A DNA stretch of 32,625 nt from Branchiostoma floridae (lineage: Eukaryota > Chordata > Leptocardii > Amphioxiformes > Branchiostomatidae): contig NW_023365720.1 of the NCBI RefSeq assembly GCF_000003815.2, positions 1 to 32,625 on the forward strand. The letters are read 5' to 3'. The position numbers were made by a program, and so were the translations under genes. The notes beneath the pieces were generated by a model that was not told where the DNA came from, did no database searches, and saw only the letters and a program-made list of their open reading frames with translations. The stretch's first letter is position 1. Each line of letters opens with the position of its first letter. This document shows, piece by piece, positions 9,685-20,980 of the stretch.

Positions 9685-10198
9685 ATGAAGCTGTTTGTCT
9701 GCATGATGCTGGCGACGATGATTGTCATGGCAACGCTGATCGACGACTCCGAGGGATGGAGACGTCGGCGCAGGCGCAGGGGGTCGAGCGGGTCGAGCGG
9801 TGGATGTCTGACCTTGGATGCAGATGGTACGTTTGGTCATCACAAATATTCAGACAGGCATGTTGATTTAATATAGACGTTGCATGTTAGCCACAACGCA
9901 AACATTGCTGTTTTAGTGTTTACAATAATCTTGGCCAATGATTTTCTGCACTACAGATTGAATCAGTGCCATCCTGGGTCGATGTACTTATATCATCATT
10001 TGTCACAGTACAGCTGTCTCATGATAATTCTGTCTTTCCTTTACCCGTCCAGCTGACTCAGAGTTGAGGGAGGTTGTGGAAGAGGCGAGGTCGCTCCTGG
10101 AGGAACTTGATGAGGCCAGTGAACACTTGGATACTAAACAAGTGGAGAACACACTCGCGGATCAGGAAGAAGGTCGAACGAGAAGGAGTCTCCAGTAA
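9685..10198 (+). CDS. Secreted polyarginine peptide precursor, copy 2 (R7G form)
   Basis: Coding exons 9685-9826 and 10053-10198, 95 residues, with the same 226-bp phase-1 intron. It differs from copy 1 at two coding bases: a synonymous AGG/AGA at the first arginine, and AGG to GGG at residue 33. Seven arginines are therefore followed by glycine. The second coding exon is identical in all three copies. The upstream splice acceptor AG (9670-9671) directly before the 5' UTR segment CTGAAGCTACACC is intact. The predicted mature layout is Trp, seven Arg, Ser/Gly linker, one Cys, acidic helix and RTRR near the C-terminus. The assembly gap is about 180 bases upstream of the ATG and does not touch coding sequence. 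Function is inferred as for copy 1. Confidence 0.8.
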
Positions 10199-10698
10199 GA
10201 AATTGTATAAAGTTGAAACTGATTTAGAACCAAAGGACGATTAGTCGGCAATTTATTTTCTCGGATGGAATATCTTTTGTCTCGTATTACTCATGTAACA
10301 TAAAATGTTATTCAAATCAAAGAGGACGCCACTTGAAATGGTAAAGCAGCTTTGCGTCTAATATTGGATATGATCTGTTGACTTACAAATCACTCGGAAA
10401 AAGTGAAGAGAGAGACTCTCGATCGAGGAATTTAGTCAAGTTAAAACTGGTTTAGAAGTTCATTAGACGATTCAATTTTTTCAGGATTGAATTAGTTTTG
10501 TCTCTTGTTTTCTCTCGCCTTTTACACAACATGCAATGTTCGTCATCTCAACTCAAAGGAAATGTTCCTTGGGCTTGAAATAGAACTAGTATCGTGCCTA
10601 ATTATGGATTTAATATTTTCGAACAGTAATTTATGGTGAAAACCCTGCATCATTCATTTAAGAAGACGTACAAATACATTTTGTGACATTGCTGTTTC

Positions 10699-10704
10699 AA
10701 TAAA
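10699..10704 (+). terminator. AATAAA polyadenylation signal, gene copy 2
   Basis: AATAAA in TTTCAATAAAACGTATTG, 500 bases after the stop codon, aligned with the signals of the other copies. Confidence 0.7.
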
Positions 10705-10932
10705 ACGTATTGATAAAAACTTGCGATTCAGTTTTCTATTTCTATTTTTTTTATTCATGATTATTCTCTATCATCGTTCTATATAAAAGGTTAAAAGTAG
10801 AAGGTTGTAAGTCATCTAATGAGTAAACCAAGTGGTTATAAAGTTATTTAGTTTAACTTCAAGGTCGGGACACATTATGGGTTCTTTGCACAATATATTT
10901 ATCAGTGAAAGCTCTCTAGATAGTTTACATAC

Positions 10933-10982
10933 ACTGGAATAGGTGTTAAACACTGGAATAGGTGGAATTTGGAATAGGTGGC
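10933..10982 (+). repeat. GGAATAGGTG minisatellite (unit 2)
   Basis: GGAATAGGTG occurs three times within about 50 bases, the first two inside a duplicated ACACTGGAATAGGTG. The same array is in unit 3 at about 22123-22168. Confidence 0.7.
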
Positions 10983-11655
10983 TAATAGTTATAATGGTAA
11001 TGATAATGACCCGGGTTTCAAACGCCACCAAATACATCCATACGACTATCTATTTCTTTCCCCTCATCGGAAAGTCGGCGAGTCTTCCAATGGTCCAGTT
11101 TAAAACGTGAAAATATTTACAGATATGAATCATTTGACTACTTAATTTGACTAAATAAATAGTTAAACAAATATGAATGTTTCAAAAATAAAAAAAAGTG
11201 TCCCCTTTTGGCTATTGGATATATTATTATTATAGGGACACATATTTTAGGAGTTGTGAGTATTTTCTGTCCCCTTGGAAACTTTTCGAATGGTAAAAAT
11301 CTCTTAACAGAAATTTAATCGTTTCAAAAGAAAAAGAAAAAAACACCCTTTTTTGCCATTAAATGTATTGCATGTGAATGGGAAAACATTTCCCGGGGTA
11401 GCCTGGATTTTTGGGATGCACGGAAGTAAAACATATACATGTCGGTGTGAAAATAGTAACCCCTCAAATAATTTCTAAGTTGTGAACAATGAATGCCGAT
11501 GAAATGCTGTCAACAATGGTCTAATTTTAAAGCTAGTTTACAAAGCCCGGCCTCTAGAGAGTAGCCCGGCCTCTAAAATGTCCCTTTTCAACTTTTGGAA
11601 ACATTCTGACCGACGGAACACACGTGATCTGCAGCCGAACACAACTGAAATTGTT
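10983..11655. other. Non-coding 3' flank shared by units 2 and 3
   Basis: AT-rich sequence with a short direct repeat GCCCGGCCTCTA (about 11545 and 11565). No coding potential is recognised. It closely matches unit 3 at 22169-22841. Confidence 0.6.
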
Positions 11656-14600
11656 ATGTTACCTTCACAGAAGGTACATACTGTTTTTGCATCGTTTCTT
11701 CTTCTTCTTTTCCGCACAAATAAAAAACATGAATATCTCCAAAACTAGACCTTGGAATATCTCGTAATTCAGCAAGCTGGTAGGTCTGCACATAAGACAC
11801 TGCACCTTGGTCATTTGGTCCCCCAAAGACACCAAAAAAATGATTTTATGGGGCAAAAAAGGGTGAAAAAACTAGCAATTTTAACACAAAATCGAACTTT
11901 CGAGCCCCCATAGGACATTAGAACCACGTTCCAAGGACCCGAGGTCAACGACCGGTAGCTATGGAACCCGCCCGGGAGTTATGGAACATGGTGTTCGAAC
12001 GAGGTCAACGACCGCCACTACGCAACACGGAAGTGTCCGCCCGTCAAATGATGACTTCATCTTGCTTTGGACGGCCTGAATTGAGGCAGAAGCCGTCCTC
12101 TGAATGATTTGTGGAATTCATTTTACCAAGAAGTAATAAATCGGATCAAGAAATTCACAGAGCTTTGACTTTATTTTGCCGAATATCGGCACCTTTTGCA
12201 TACTAGTATATCAACTTCAAGGAAGGTAGAATGAAATTGAGGGCAGGCAGAATGAAATTTAATGCCCCCAAAGTATAATGTGTCTCGGTTAAGGTCTATA
12301 TCGAGTCAAATATAAGCATTTGTTTCGATACTTTTCTTGATTTTGTTTAAGCTAAAGGTTTTGCTACCTGCACAAGTCAGTTTAACTCTGAGCCATCCAA
12401 ACATTGTTCGGATTCTATGTTGTGTTTGAGTTACGTAGAATCGAGAACACACACGATGTGTAGTACGCCAGCACTCGTGCGTACACACGCGATAATTTGG
12501 TGAACAAACGCATTCAGAGCACTACTGCAATTTTCTCAGACAGGCCGACAACTGTGGTAACGTTACGTGTACGTGGTGATTTCTTTGGATGTCTCCTGAC
12601 ATGATAAGTAACTGGCATATAACGTTAATCATAAAAATGTAGCGAGACCTGTTCGTTTTTCAAGTTCATACATAGAGCTGTCGTCTAAATGAAACACGGA
12701 TTGGTGTCACGGTTGTAGTTAACCGATTTTTGAGTCAACAAGAACATTTGAGCAAAAAAACAACAACACATGACTACGTTAGACGCAAGGTCACTGCCTG
12801 TTGCCGGCTGTTACATAAAAAAAAAAACATGCATAACGATCGTCATGCAAACTCAAAGTTTTACGCCTGAGACATAAAGGTATGTGAAACACAAACGATG
12901 GACTTGATGAGTTTATTTCGCTATTAAACTGACCTGAACAAACACGATTAACTGCAGCGTGGAACGCCTTCGCTATTAAACTGACCTGAACAAACACGAT
13001 TAACTGCAGCGTGGAACGCCCTCCCGGCCCATGTTAGGTCACGGTCATTCCGTTCACCTTGTTGTTCATCATGTAAGTTACCACAGCGCTGCGTTGGTCC
13101 CCAGCAAGCAAGTGGAGCACGGAACCGAAGTCTGGGTGAATTACAATAAAATCTACTTACAGCTTTATACACGGTGGGAGTGGCCGGCACAGCACAAATC
13201 CCCAGGCACAAATCAGCATAAGCCAACGCGAAAGTTAAGTGTAGCAGAAACCTAACCCCTTGAAGTTTGCATGATTGACAGGCGGACGGGTTTGAAGTGT
13301 ACCGACTGCGGCACGTATTGATAATGAGGGCATAAACAAACTACGTAAATCAAAATTGTTTGCTAAAAATAAAAGAAATTTATGAAATATGAATTGCGGG
13401 CTCTGAAAAAATGATTGGGCCGTTCAAAATATGAATGAATTTACACAGATTGACTGTGACAGGAAGCATAGCGGAGATGTGTTGCGTACTGTGAAGATCA
13501 CTTGCAGTGTGCAGGGGTAGCCATATCAATTTCTGCTCTGAGAGTGTCCGGCAACTGCGGGACGTGAACGAATATAATAGATTTGTGGCAATTTTAGCGA
13601 TTACGCTAATCAGCTGTTTCTGTGAATTTGTGCGATTTACAGTAGTTGGTAAGGCCCCCTTTCGAAATTTCCACTAGACGGCGATCGCGCTGCGCTCTTA
13701 CTGCGACATAAACAGGATATGTGTAACATTCGATTTCACACTGGGTATATGGTTCATAGAAAACGTAAAAGTGTGACTGAGCATAATTCAAGTAGATAGA
13801 AACGAGAATTCAATTCTATAATATTTGACAATAAAATTGTGACTGTATGTACTTCTTGTCTCATGTGAGGCTGTATCTAGCACAATCTAGCTGATGTTTT
13901 CACGGGGAAAGGGACTGAATGCACTGTTTGCGATGGTCCGACTAAGAAAATCATTACGAAAAAAACAACACCGCTAACATCAACAAAGCTCTGCCTACCT
14001 TTTGGGAAATAACTTCGACATCTTAATTTTCATAGACGGTCAGCCCAAATTAGGTGCAACATGATGACACCGGTAGATTCGTTCCATATTTTATAAGCAG
14101 TCAATTAAAGAATCAAAAGCACACCTATTTGTCACGTTTCATGTAGGGCCCCGCCCCCGTATAGAGCGCAAGCATATGAGGTCCGATCGGCTTACCGGAG
14201 ACTATTTTGAAAGTACCTTATTTAATTTCACATATTGTTCGATTTTTTTTTACTTCTATGGTAGCAACAACTGACAGTTAATCGGGGCCGGGAAAATGAC
14301 AACAAAAACATCGGCGCTAGCACGATGCGACTGACCAGAACATTAGGGGGAGGGGCGCGTCACCGACTGGGTTCGACCAGTCGCTTCTCGCTTCTCTCTC
14401 GCCGCCGGCGCGCGTTAGGAATTATCATCAAAGTCAGCACCGTCCACAAACATCCGCTGATTTTTTAGAGATTTTTGCAAAATTTGTCTATACTTACGCG
14501 CCGAGTTTGTTCGTCAACAATGACGGAAAGCGCAAAATTAAACTTATTCTTATGTTATCAACTGAACTTCGCGGCTCGCGTTCTGCACCAAGTCAGAGAC

Positions 14601-15114
14601 AGAGAATATGAATTTCCCAAGTGATTCAAAGCTTTATTTTTTTTAACATTTGAATACATATTGTTGAAGGAAGCCAGTTTTTTTTTTCCATGGCTCTCTC
14701 TCCGCAAGCCAAGAAATTTCTCCCTGGACCTCCCCAAGCCGAAAAAATTCATAGGCCTTGACGCTCCCGCAGACGACACGCTAGATGTCGTCGAGTAAAC
14801 CCTGTTGACGACCGTCAGAAATGGATAACCTTTTTGGACAGACAGACTGCCCCTGTGGCTTGTAGCTATGGGGCTGTGATGAGATGATGATGAGAAACCC
14901 TGTTTGGAACAATATTGGACGTTGTGTTCATTATTCAAGATGTATAACGTTACAGATAAAAAATCATCAAAATTTATTTGTACCTTCTTGCATGTCTTAA
15001 CTTATCCTGTGTCAACATCTGCAACTTAATCAGTTGACCCTTCCAGGTAGAAATGCTAGACTAAACCATGTGAAGGTAACATTCTGTATTTGCTTGCAAA
15101 TATTACCTTTCTAG
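11656..15114. mobile_element. 3.46-kb insertion private to unit 2
   Basis: Unit 3 reads GAAATTGTTGAAG uninterrupted at this site. Unit 2 reads GAAATTGTT, 3459 bases, then TTGAAG, so the target duplication is at most TT. The left end is a hairpin TACCTTC-ACAG-AAGGTA (11661-11676). A perfect 13-base inverse of the left end (ATGTTACCTTCAC) lies at 15070-15082, 32 bases inside the right end. The sequences after AAGGTA at both ends (CAT.CTGT.TTTGC) also match in direct orientation, so two family copies may bound the insert. Inside are a 52-bp duplication (12919-13022) and a GC-rich stretch (14341-14420). The longest ORF (14558-14938, minus, 126 codons) resembles nothing I know. No transposase is seen, so it is non-autonomous or composite. 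Confidence 0.7.
12919..13022 (+). repeat. Two-copy tandem duplication of 52 bp
   Basis: The segment CGCTATTAAACTGACC through GCGTGGAACGCC is repeated immediately at 12971, essentially without mismatch until the last bases. The near-identity implies a recent duplication inside the insertion. Confidence 0.9.
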
Positions 15115-15120
15115 TTGAAG

Positions 15121-15223
15121 TTTAATTTCTTTGTGTATGATTAGACTGTACCTTTTGCTGTATATACATTGCCATACATTGTCACTGATGCAATTGTTGC
15201 GCAATAAACCATCTATCTATCTT
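15121..15223 (+). mobile_element. Retrotransposon 3' end (unit 2 copy)
   Basis: Same sequence as at 6359-6457 but with a regular ATCTATCTATCT terminus after GCGCAATAAACC. The insertion at 11656-15114 lies only a few bases upstream. Confidence 0.5.
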
Positions 15224-16030
15224 TCACAACCTGGTGACCTTTGACCTCATCTGGCATTAGAATGACAGTTCCAAAACAAACTTCTTTCTATTGTTCCAGG
15301 CACCCCAAACAGGCTTGAAAGTATGGTTTTTCAATATAATAAAAACCTACAACCCTTACCTGTAGAATACAGCTCAAAAATGCCAACATTTCCAAAGAAA
15401 AACACATCTTCTGTTACCTTTAAAAATCAATACTGTATGGACTCACCGGGGACCTTCTGCGCAATCGTCAATTAGGGTCATCGCCCTGTAGTTGGAACGG
15501 AAATGGTATTCTTCACTGACTACTGTACAGTGTGCTCATAATAATTATAACACACACGTGTAAGTTCCAACAAGTTATGTTGTCCATGTAAAAGAAATGC
15601 TATGTAGACATGGCTTCCAAACTGTTTGGCTCAACCCTGCCCTGAATGCCAATCAGTTTGGGAATTTATTCAAAAATCGCCTAATTAACATATTTCTCTC
15701 TGGCTGGAGACAAGAAATCAGAAATCTAAGCAAACTAAGTACTTACTGCAGAATCAAATAAGATTTGTATTGAAGATTACATTGTAACCGTTCAAATAAC
15801 AAATCTTATAGCAATATCGTCGCGAAAATAAGAATAAGTGCCCACTCCTTACAAATCCAAATGGTAGACACTATAACACACCAGCCAATGAGAGACTGTC
15901 CAACATGCTATGATGATATTTAAAATGAATATCCCACTTTATAATGGATTGTCCAACTTAAGATAGAGAGAGACAAAAATGGTTACAATCTAAAAAGTCT
16001 GATGCAATGTTAACACATTAGACAGAATTG
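15224..16030. other. Non-coding flank shared by all three units
   Basis: It aligns to 6458-7262 and to 22954-23760. No ORF is maintained across the three copies. No function is visible. Confidence 0.6.
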
Positions 16031-16448
16031 TTACCTCCATGAAATGTCATGGAGGCCATATTTTCTGTTATGTGTCTCTGTCTGTGAACAAGATTACTCA
16101 AGAACGGCTGGATGGATTGGTTTCATACTTGTTGTGTTGGTGGGGTGTGATAAAAGCTCGAATCGATAAGATTTTGGGCGTCGTATCCGTCGTTATAATT
16201 GATGTAATAATATCAGAAATCACCCCTATATCTGCGATATATTGGAACAGGCATCGTGCTTTAAGTGTTTGTTAATGGGCTTAGCTTAAAGCAGATGGTG
16301 AGGTGATTTGTATGACAGCTGTTTCGGGAACCCCGAGTTTTTTGAATATGATAATTAGTTTTAGTTATGTCTGCTTAGGATATCCGTAACAGTTGGCTCC
16401 TTAGAGCAGCCTTGCCCATTCCGGTCAATTTGAATATTTACCTCCATA
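16031..16448 (+). mobile_element. Hairpin-headed repeat element, copy A
   Basis: It begins TTACCTCCATG with a perfect 9-bp hairpin (CCTCCATGA-AATG-TCATGGAGG, 16034-16055). Next come CTGTTATG, a TCTGTCTGTG tract, and CTCAAGAACGGCTGGATGG. Unit 1 has no insertion at this point (CAGAATTGTT followed directly by AAATATG). Unit 3 has the same element at 23761. A 78-codon ORF (16039-16275) starts inside the hairpin; its coding status is doubtful. The transposon class is unknown to me. Confidence 0.65.
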
Positions 16449-16745
16449 TTACCTCCATGAAATGTCATGGAGGTTGTATTTTCTGTTATGTTTGTCTGTC
16501 TGTGTACAAGATTGCTCAAGAACGGCTGGGTGGATTGGTTTCATACTTAACTTGTTGTGTTGGTGGGGTGTCATGAAAGCTCGAATCGATGAGATTTTGG
16601 GTGCCGTATCTGTCGTTATTATCGATGTAATAATATCAGAAATCATCCCTATATCTGCGATATATTGGAACAGGCATCGTGCTTTAAGCGTTTGTTAATG
16701 AGCTTATCTCCAAGCAAATAGTGAGGTGATTTGTATTACAGCTGT
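16449..16745 (+). mobile_element. Hairpin-headed repeat element, copy B
   Basis: A second head-to-tail copy of the element at 16031, with the same hairpin (16452-16473) and the same core. It has small indels in the first third and about ten substitutions across the last 140 bases of the ORF region. It is preceded by a truncated TTTACCTCCAT. Confidence 0.65.
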
Positions 16746-16974
16746 TCCGGGAACCTGAAGTACCACGATCTTGTGCAGAAAAGAAACACAGCAAAATATA
16801 ATTCATTTCTTGCTTGTTGGTCCATAACAATATCCAAATACACAGCAGTGCCATAAAGTGCGCAATTGCGTATTTAAAAGGCATTATCATATAACCAGGC
16901 GCCACGGACCAATCAGAAGGCTCCATTCCACATTGGTTATGACGCAGTAACACATATATTCTGGCCAGGCCGGT
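16746..16974. other. Unshared non-coding sequence
   Basis: Not present in unit 3. It contains ACCAATCAGAAGGCTCC (16909-16925), which resembles CCAATCAAAAGGAGC past the nearby palindromes. A 109-codon minus-strand ORF here (16684-17013) has no recognisable features. Confidence 0.4.
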
Positions 16975-17215
16975 GTGTATCGCCCTTCTAAATTGGTCAG
17001 AATGAATCGACACCAGTACCGGTGTCGATTTGTATCGACACCTAATCGCGTGGCCAATTCTACTCCTCTGCCGGCTAAAGTCCTTCCCCAGCTTATGTTA
17101 CTGTCTTGCCACGGAGGAATCTGCTTGGAGATTATCGACACCGGCACCAGTGCCGATGCAAATACGGTGCCGGTGTCGATTCATTCTGATCTATCAGAAG
17201 GAGCAATACACGCAA
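16975..17215. repeat. Nested inverted repeats built from ATCGACACC
   Basis: The outer arms TCAGAATGAATCGACACC (16998-17015 region) and their inverse ending GATTCATTCTGATC (17177-17191) flank about 120 bases. The similarity extends outward, more weakly, to GTGTAT.GC.CCTTCT. Inside are three further hairpins: CGACACC-AGTACC-GGTGTCG (17008-17027), GGTGTCGAT-TTGT-ATCGACACC (17021-17042), and a perfect 13-bp stem CGACACCGGCACC...GGTGCCGGTGTCG (17136-17178). It is best explained as a foldback or MITE-type element. A cluster of protein-binding sites is the alternative. Confidence 0.8.
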
Positions 17216-17645
17216 GAAGGTAAGGGATATGCAGGCATCGGCCAATCAAAAGGAGCGAAACATATGCCAGAGCAGAGGAATGACAGACTGCAAGGGGGGA
17301 ATGACTCCTTCTGTTAACATTGATAATGAATTTTGTTGTTCTAAAAAGCCAAAGACTGCAATATTTCTAATATTTTCTGTGCATTTTTTTTTTGTTTCAA
17401 AATGCAATCTGTAATCTCCTTACAAATGTATGTACCAAAGAACAAATGTGAACTTTCAGAAATTCGACAAAGGAATTCACACGTATATAGTACCAAGGGA
17501 TCTTTGCATCATACAGGAGTTTGCAATTTTGGGTACTAGGCTATATGATAATAACGTTAATGACCCACCTGTTCCTCGGTGTACATGGTGTCACAACGTC
17601 TGGTCCTTTGCTATAACCACCTCATAAAACCACCTCGTTCAGTTG
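17216..17645. other. Unshared non-coding sequence before unit 3
   Basis: No homology to the other units and no coding features. It ends where unit 3 begins with AACTTTTACAC. Confidence 0.4.
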
Positions 17646-19105
17646 AACTTTTACACAAAGATAAAGCAATCCTCTTGAGATTGAAATATCTCAACTTGTC
17701 GATCAGGTTTTTATGAGCGACTGAGTTGATTTCAGAAGGGCCACACGCTTTGAAGTCGGCGGTTTAAGTTTGAGTTAGATCAATATTCAGGGTACAGGAT
17801 ATGCGACGTGTCGATTAAAAGATTCTGTTGTATACTTTCCAATAAACTAAGACGAATCCCATTTTGTACTCCTCTTGGCTTTAACACACCTAATTACTAT
17901 GCCAAGGTTTGTTTCTTTCGGCTAACGGAAATTTAGCCTAAAATTAAAATATTCAATTAACGAATCACGTGTCCGGCTCTAAATTCAACGGGATCCGCTG
18001 TCATATTCTATGCAATCCACCTAGCAGCTGTAAAAGATGAACTATCGGAAGTTCGAAAATGAGAACAGGCACGTAACCTATGTAAGCATTCTGCAGACGT
18101 ACATGTAATTTTAGTTTCCTGCAGTAATTGTAGTGGGTCAGATATGTAGAGAAAGTAAACATCTGACAAGGGTGTGGCTATCTTGAACTTATCTCGGTCA
18201 GTCATAGAAATCTAAGTAACAAATTAAGACATTTGGATTTTTTTCTTTTATGAATCTGCACAAGATGATATATTTTACCTTTGTGCCAAATTTCAACTCA
18301 ATCGATTAAAAAAATTAACCTGTTATTAAACCAATGTCGTTCACAATTTTGTCACTGTATTGTTGTCATTTAGAGCAGAAATGCTGTTATTCTGTACGTT
18401 GTTTGCTTAACATTTCTTTGACAAATAAAGTTTCGCGCACTTGTATGTTATTGTGCGTACTGAAAAAAAAGTCACCTTTTCTTTCCAGCTATCTTCTATA
18501 CATACCACAATATAATTAGCATCTTCCCCTTGTTAGACTTATCACCAAGCAAAAACCGTAGGAGCACATTTCTGTCCTATCTCTATACTGTATTAGCAGG
18601 TCAAGAAGCAGCTAATTAAGAACAGATCGATATTTTGTGTGCATTGTTTCCTTGTCTATCGTATACATTTCTCTGAGCATCATCAGATAAAACTTGTTGG
18701 AACTTAAAGCTTTCGCAGACTTTTGCGTTATTGTGTGGATTTGTTGTTTGTTATAGACTTAGCCCGATATGGCAAAAATGTGCAATAAAGGTCTTCATTC
18801 ATTGTCTGTATCTGTGCGGTAAAGAATCCACTCTCCGTTTCCACACATTTTCCCACAACATGGTGAATCGTAACAGATTTCGCACATATACATTCGATCG
18901 CACACGCGCCATCCAATTCTATCATAGGTACCTAGTAGCTGTTGTCTGTTACTTTCCTGCAATAGTTGCTGGTCAAGCACATATCTAGTGTTAACATACA
19001 ATTTCCTTTCATAAACATGTCACTGCATTCTTTTTAAAGTTGTCTACTCTTTTGGTGGTGAGTAAGACACCAATAACCATTGACAGACAAGTTTCGTTCA
19101 CAAAC

Positions 19106-19320
19106 GTGCGATTTTCGCACTTGTCTTCAAGCGGGTGTGACAAGCCCGGTATTTAATAGACAAGTCTCTAAGTCAGTACCAACATCTACAATGACTCATT
19201 TGCATAATTGTCTTACACCTTGGAGTATATGTTTCCGTCCCCGCAAGCCCTCCTCATTCATTCCCGCCAGCCGTGACCTCAGAGTGACATCGTGACGTGA
19301 TCTACATATCTAGAAATTCT
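19106..19320 (+). promoter_or_regulatory. Probable promoter and 5' noncoding exon of peptide gene copy 3
   Basis: The same series as in units 1 and 2: hairpin GTGCGATTTTCGCAC (19106-19120), TATTTAA (19150-19156), AP-1 TGACTCA (19192-19198) overlapping octamer ATTTGCAT (19198-19205), and donor GTAAGT at 19321. The intact acceptor CACATCAG ends at 19943, predicting a 623-bp first intron. The start site is inferred. Confidence 0.5.
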
Positions 19321-19495
19321 GTAAGTATCAAACTCTCTCACCAACATGTTTTGTGGATTTTGATTTAGTATTCTCAATCGCTTTTACTTTGTACGTACCC
19401 TTAAAGGCGGGTCTGGAATAGAGATGGACTTGTTTTGTGAGGAATTGTTTAAAACGTGCACATTAAATCACTGATCCAAATCGGTTCCAAAAGTA

Positions 19496-19697
19496 AGGCT
19501 TAGGTCACATTTCCAAACCGGGGCCCGGCCGGGCAGCTTTCGGGAGGAAAAAGATGACATAAAAGACATCACAGCCCACAAAATTTCAACATAAGATTAA
19601 TTGACATATTTTGTGTATATTTCTAGGTATACATTTTGATTTTTTGTTCTTTAAACATCCCGGGCCGGGCACCGGTTTGGAAATGTGACCTAAGCCT
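19496..19697. mobile_element. MITE-like element with complete inverted repeats (unit 3)
   Basis: 202 bp, the same length and ends as the unit 2 copy (AGGCTTAGGTCAC...GTGACCTAAGCCT). The arms here match slightly better, with CACCGGTTTGG in the right arm opposing CCAAACCGGGG on the left. Confidence 0.85.
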
Positions 19698-19956
19698 GAA
19701 ATGTTGTCTAAATCTAAGAAAATCTTATAGTTCTTCGTCGACTGGTTGATATGTTGTTGACTTCCGAACAGAACAGGGCTAGTTTCTTGTGTTAGCTAGA
19801 GCCATATGAAAGGTTTTTTTTTTTTTGGCCGATTGATCCCTGCAGTTTGTTTGGCAGATGGTAGTCTTAAAGCTTACCACAACGATAAATACATTTCCGC
19901 CGAATAATCCTGATCATCATTTTGTTTCCCCTCCCCACATCAGCTGAAGCTACACC

Positions 19957-20470
19957 ATGAAGCTGTTTGTCTGCATGATGCTGGCGACGATGATTGTCAT
20001 GGCAACGCTGATCGACGACTCCGAGGGATGGAGACGTCGGCGCAGGCGCAGGGGGTCGAGCGGGTCGAGCGGTGGATGTCTGACCTTGGATGCAGATGGT
20101 ACGTTTGGTCATCACAAATATTTAGACAGGCATGTTGATTTAATATAGACGTTGCATGTTAGCCACAACGCAGACATTGCTGTTTTAGTGTTTACAATAA
20201 TCTTGGTCAATGATTTTCTGCACTACACATTGAATCAGTGCCATCCTGGGTCGATGTACTTATATCATCATTCGTCACAGTACAGCTGTCTCATGATAAT
20301 TCTGTCTTTCCTTTACCCGTCCAGCTGACTCAGAGTTGAGGGAGGTTGTGGAAGAGGCGAGGTCGCTCCTGGAGGAACTTGATGAGGCCAGTGAACACTT
20401 GGATACTAAACAAGTGGAGAACACACTCGCGGATCAGGAAGAAGGTCGAACGAGAAGGAGTCTCCAGTAA
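19957..20470 (+). CDS. Secreted polyarginine peptide precursor, copy 3 (R7G form)
   Basis: Coding exons 19957-20098 and 20325-20470, 95 residues. The coding sequence is identical to copy 2, including glycine at residue 33 after seven arginines. The 226-bp intron differs from copy 2 at about five positions while both exons do not differ at all, which hints at constraint or gene conversion. Signal peptide, Trp-Arg7 block, Ser/Gly linker, single cysteine, acidic heptad-patterned helix and C-terminal RTRR are as in the other copies. The 5' acceptor AG (19942-19943) is intact. A piggyBac-type insertion lies about 120 bases past its polyadenylation signal and should not affect the transcript body. 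Confidence 0.8.
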
Positions 20471-20974
20471 GAAATTGTGTAAAGTTGAAACTGATTTAGA
20501 ACCACAGGACGATTGGTCGGCAATTTATTTTCTCGGATGGAATATCTTTTGTCTCGTATTACTCATGTAACATGAAATGTTATTTAAATCAAAGAGAACG
20601 CCACTTGAATGGTAAAGCAGCTTTGTGTCTAATACTGGATATGATCTGTTGACTTACAACTCACTCGGAACATGCGAAGTTAAGAGAGAGACTCTCGATC
20701 GAGGAATTTAGTCAAGTTGAAACTGGTTTAGAAGTTCATTAGACGATTGAATTTTTTCTGGATTGAACTAGTTTTGTCTCTTGTTTTCTCTCGCCTTTTA
20801 CACAACATGCAATATTCGTCATCTCAACTCAAAGGCAACGTCACTTGGGATGGAAATAGAACTAGTATCGTGTCTAATAATGAATCTAATATTTTCGAAC
20901 AGTAATTTATTGTGAAAACCTGCATTATTCATGTTAAGAAGACGTACAAATACATTTTGTGACATTGCTGTTTC

Positions 20975-20980
20975 AATAAA
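20975..20980 (+). terminator. AATAAA polyadenylation signal, gene copy 3
   Basis: AATAAA in TTTCAATAAAACGTATTG, about 505 bases after the stop, aligned with copies 1 and 2. Confidence 0.7.

Larger units (their letters stand above)
7290..17645 (+). repeat. Segmental duplication unit 2
   Basis: It starts at AACTTTTACACAAAG (7290), identical to the start of unit 3 (17646). The order is leader (7290-7671), promoter, gene copy 2 and 3' flank. It is longer than unit 1 because of a private 3.46-kb insertion at 11656-15114 and because it holds hairpin-headed elements from 16031 plus about 900 bp of unshared sequence (16746-17645). It contains the 100-N gap. Confidence 0.9.

Noticed and set aside
14558-14938. 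126-codon minus-strand ORF inside the unit 2 insertion
   Set aside because: Low-complexity Ser-rich sequence with no domain, no promoter or splice context and no counterpart elsewhere in the window.
16887-17317. Several ORFs of 82-109 codons on both strands around the palindromes
   Set aside because: They arise from the inverted-repeat structure, mirror each other and have no protein-family features.
20346-20570. 74-codon ORF overlapping the second coding exon of gene copy 3
   Set aside because: Out-of-frame shadow. It exists only because of indels and substitutions in the 3' UTR of unit 3 and is absent in units 1 and 2.
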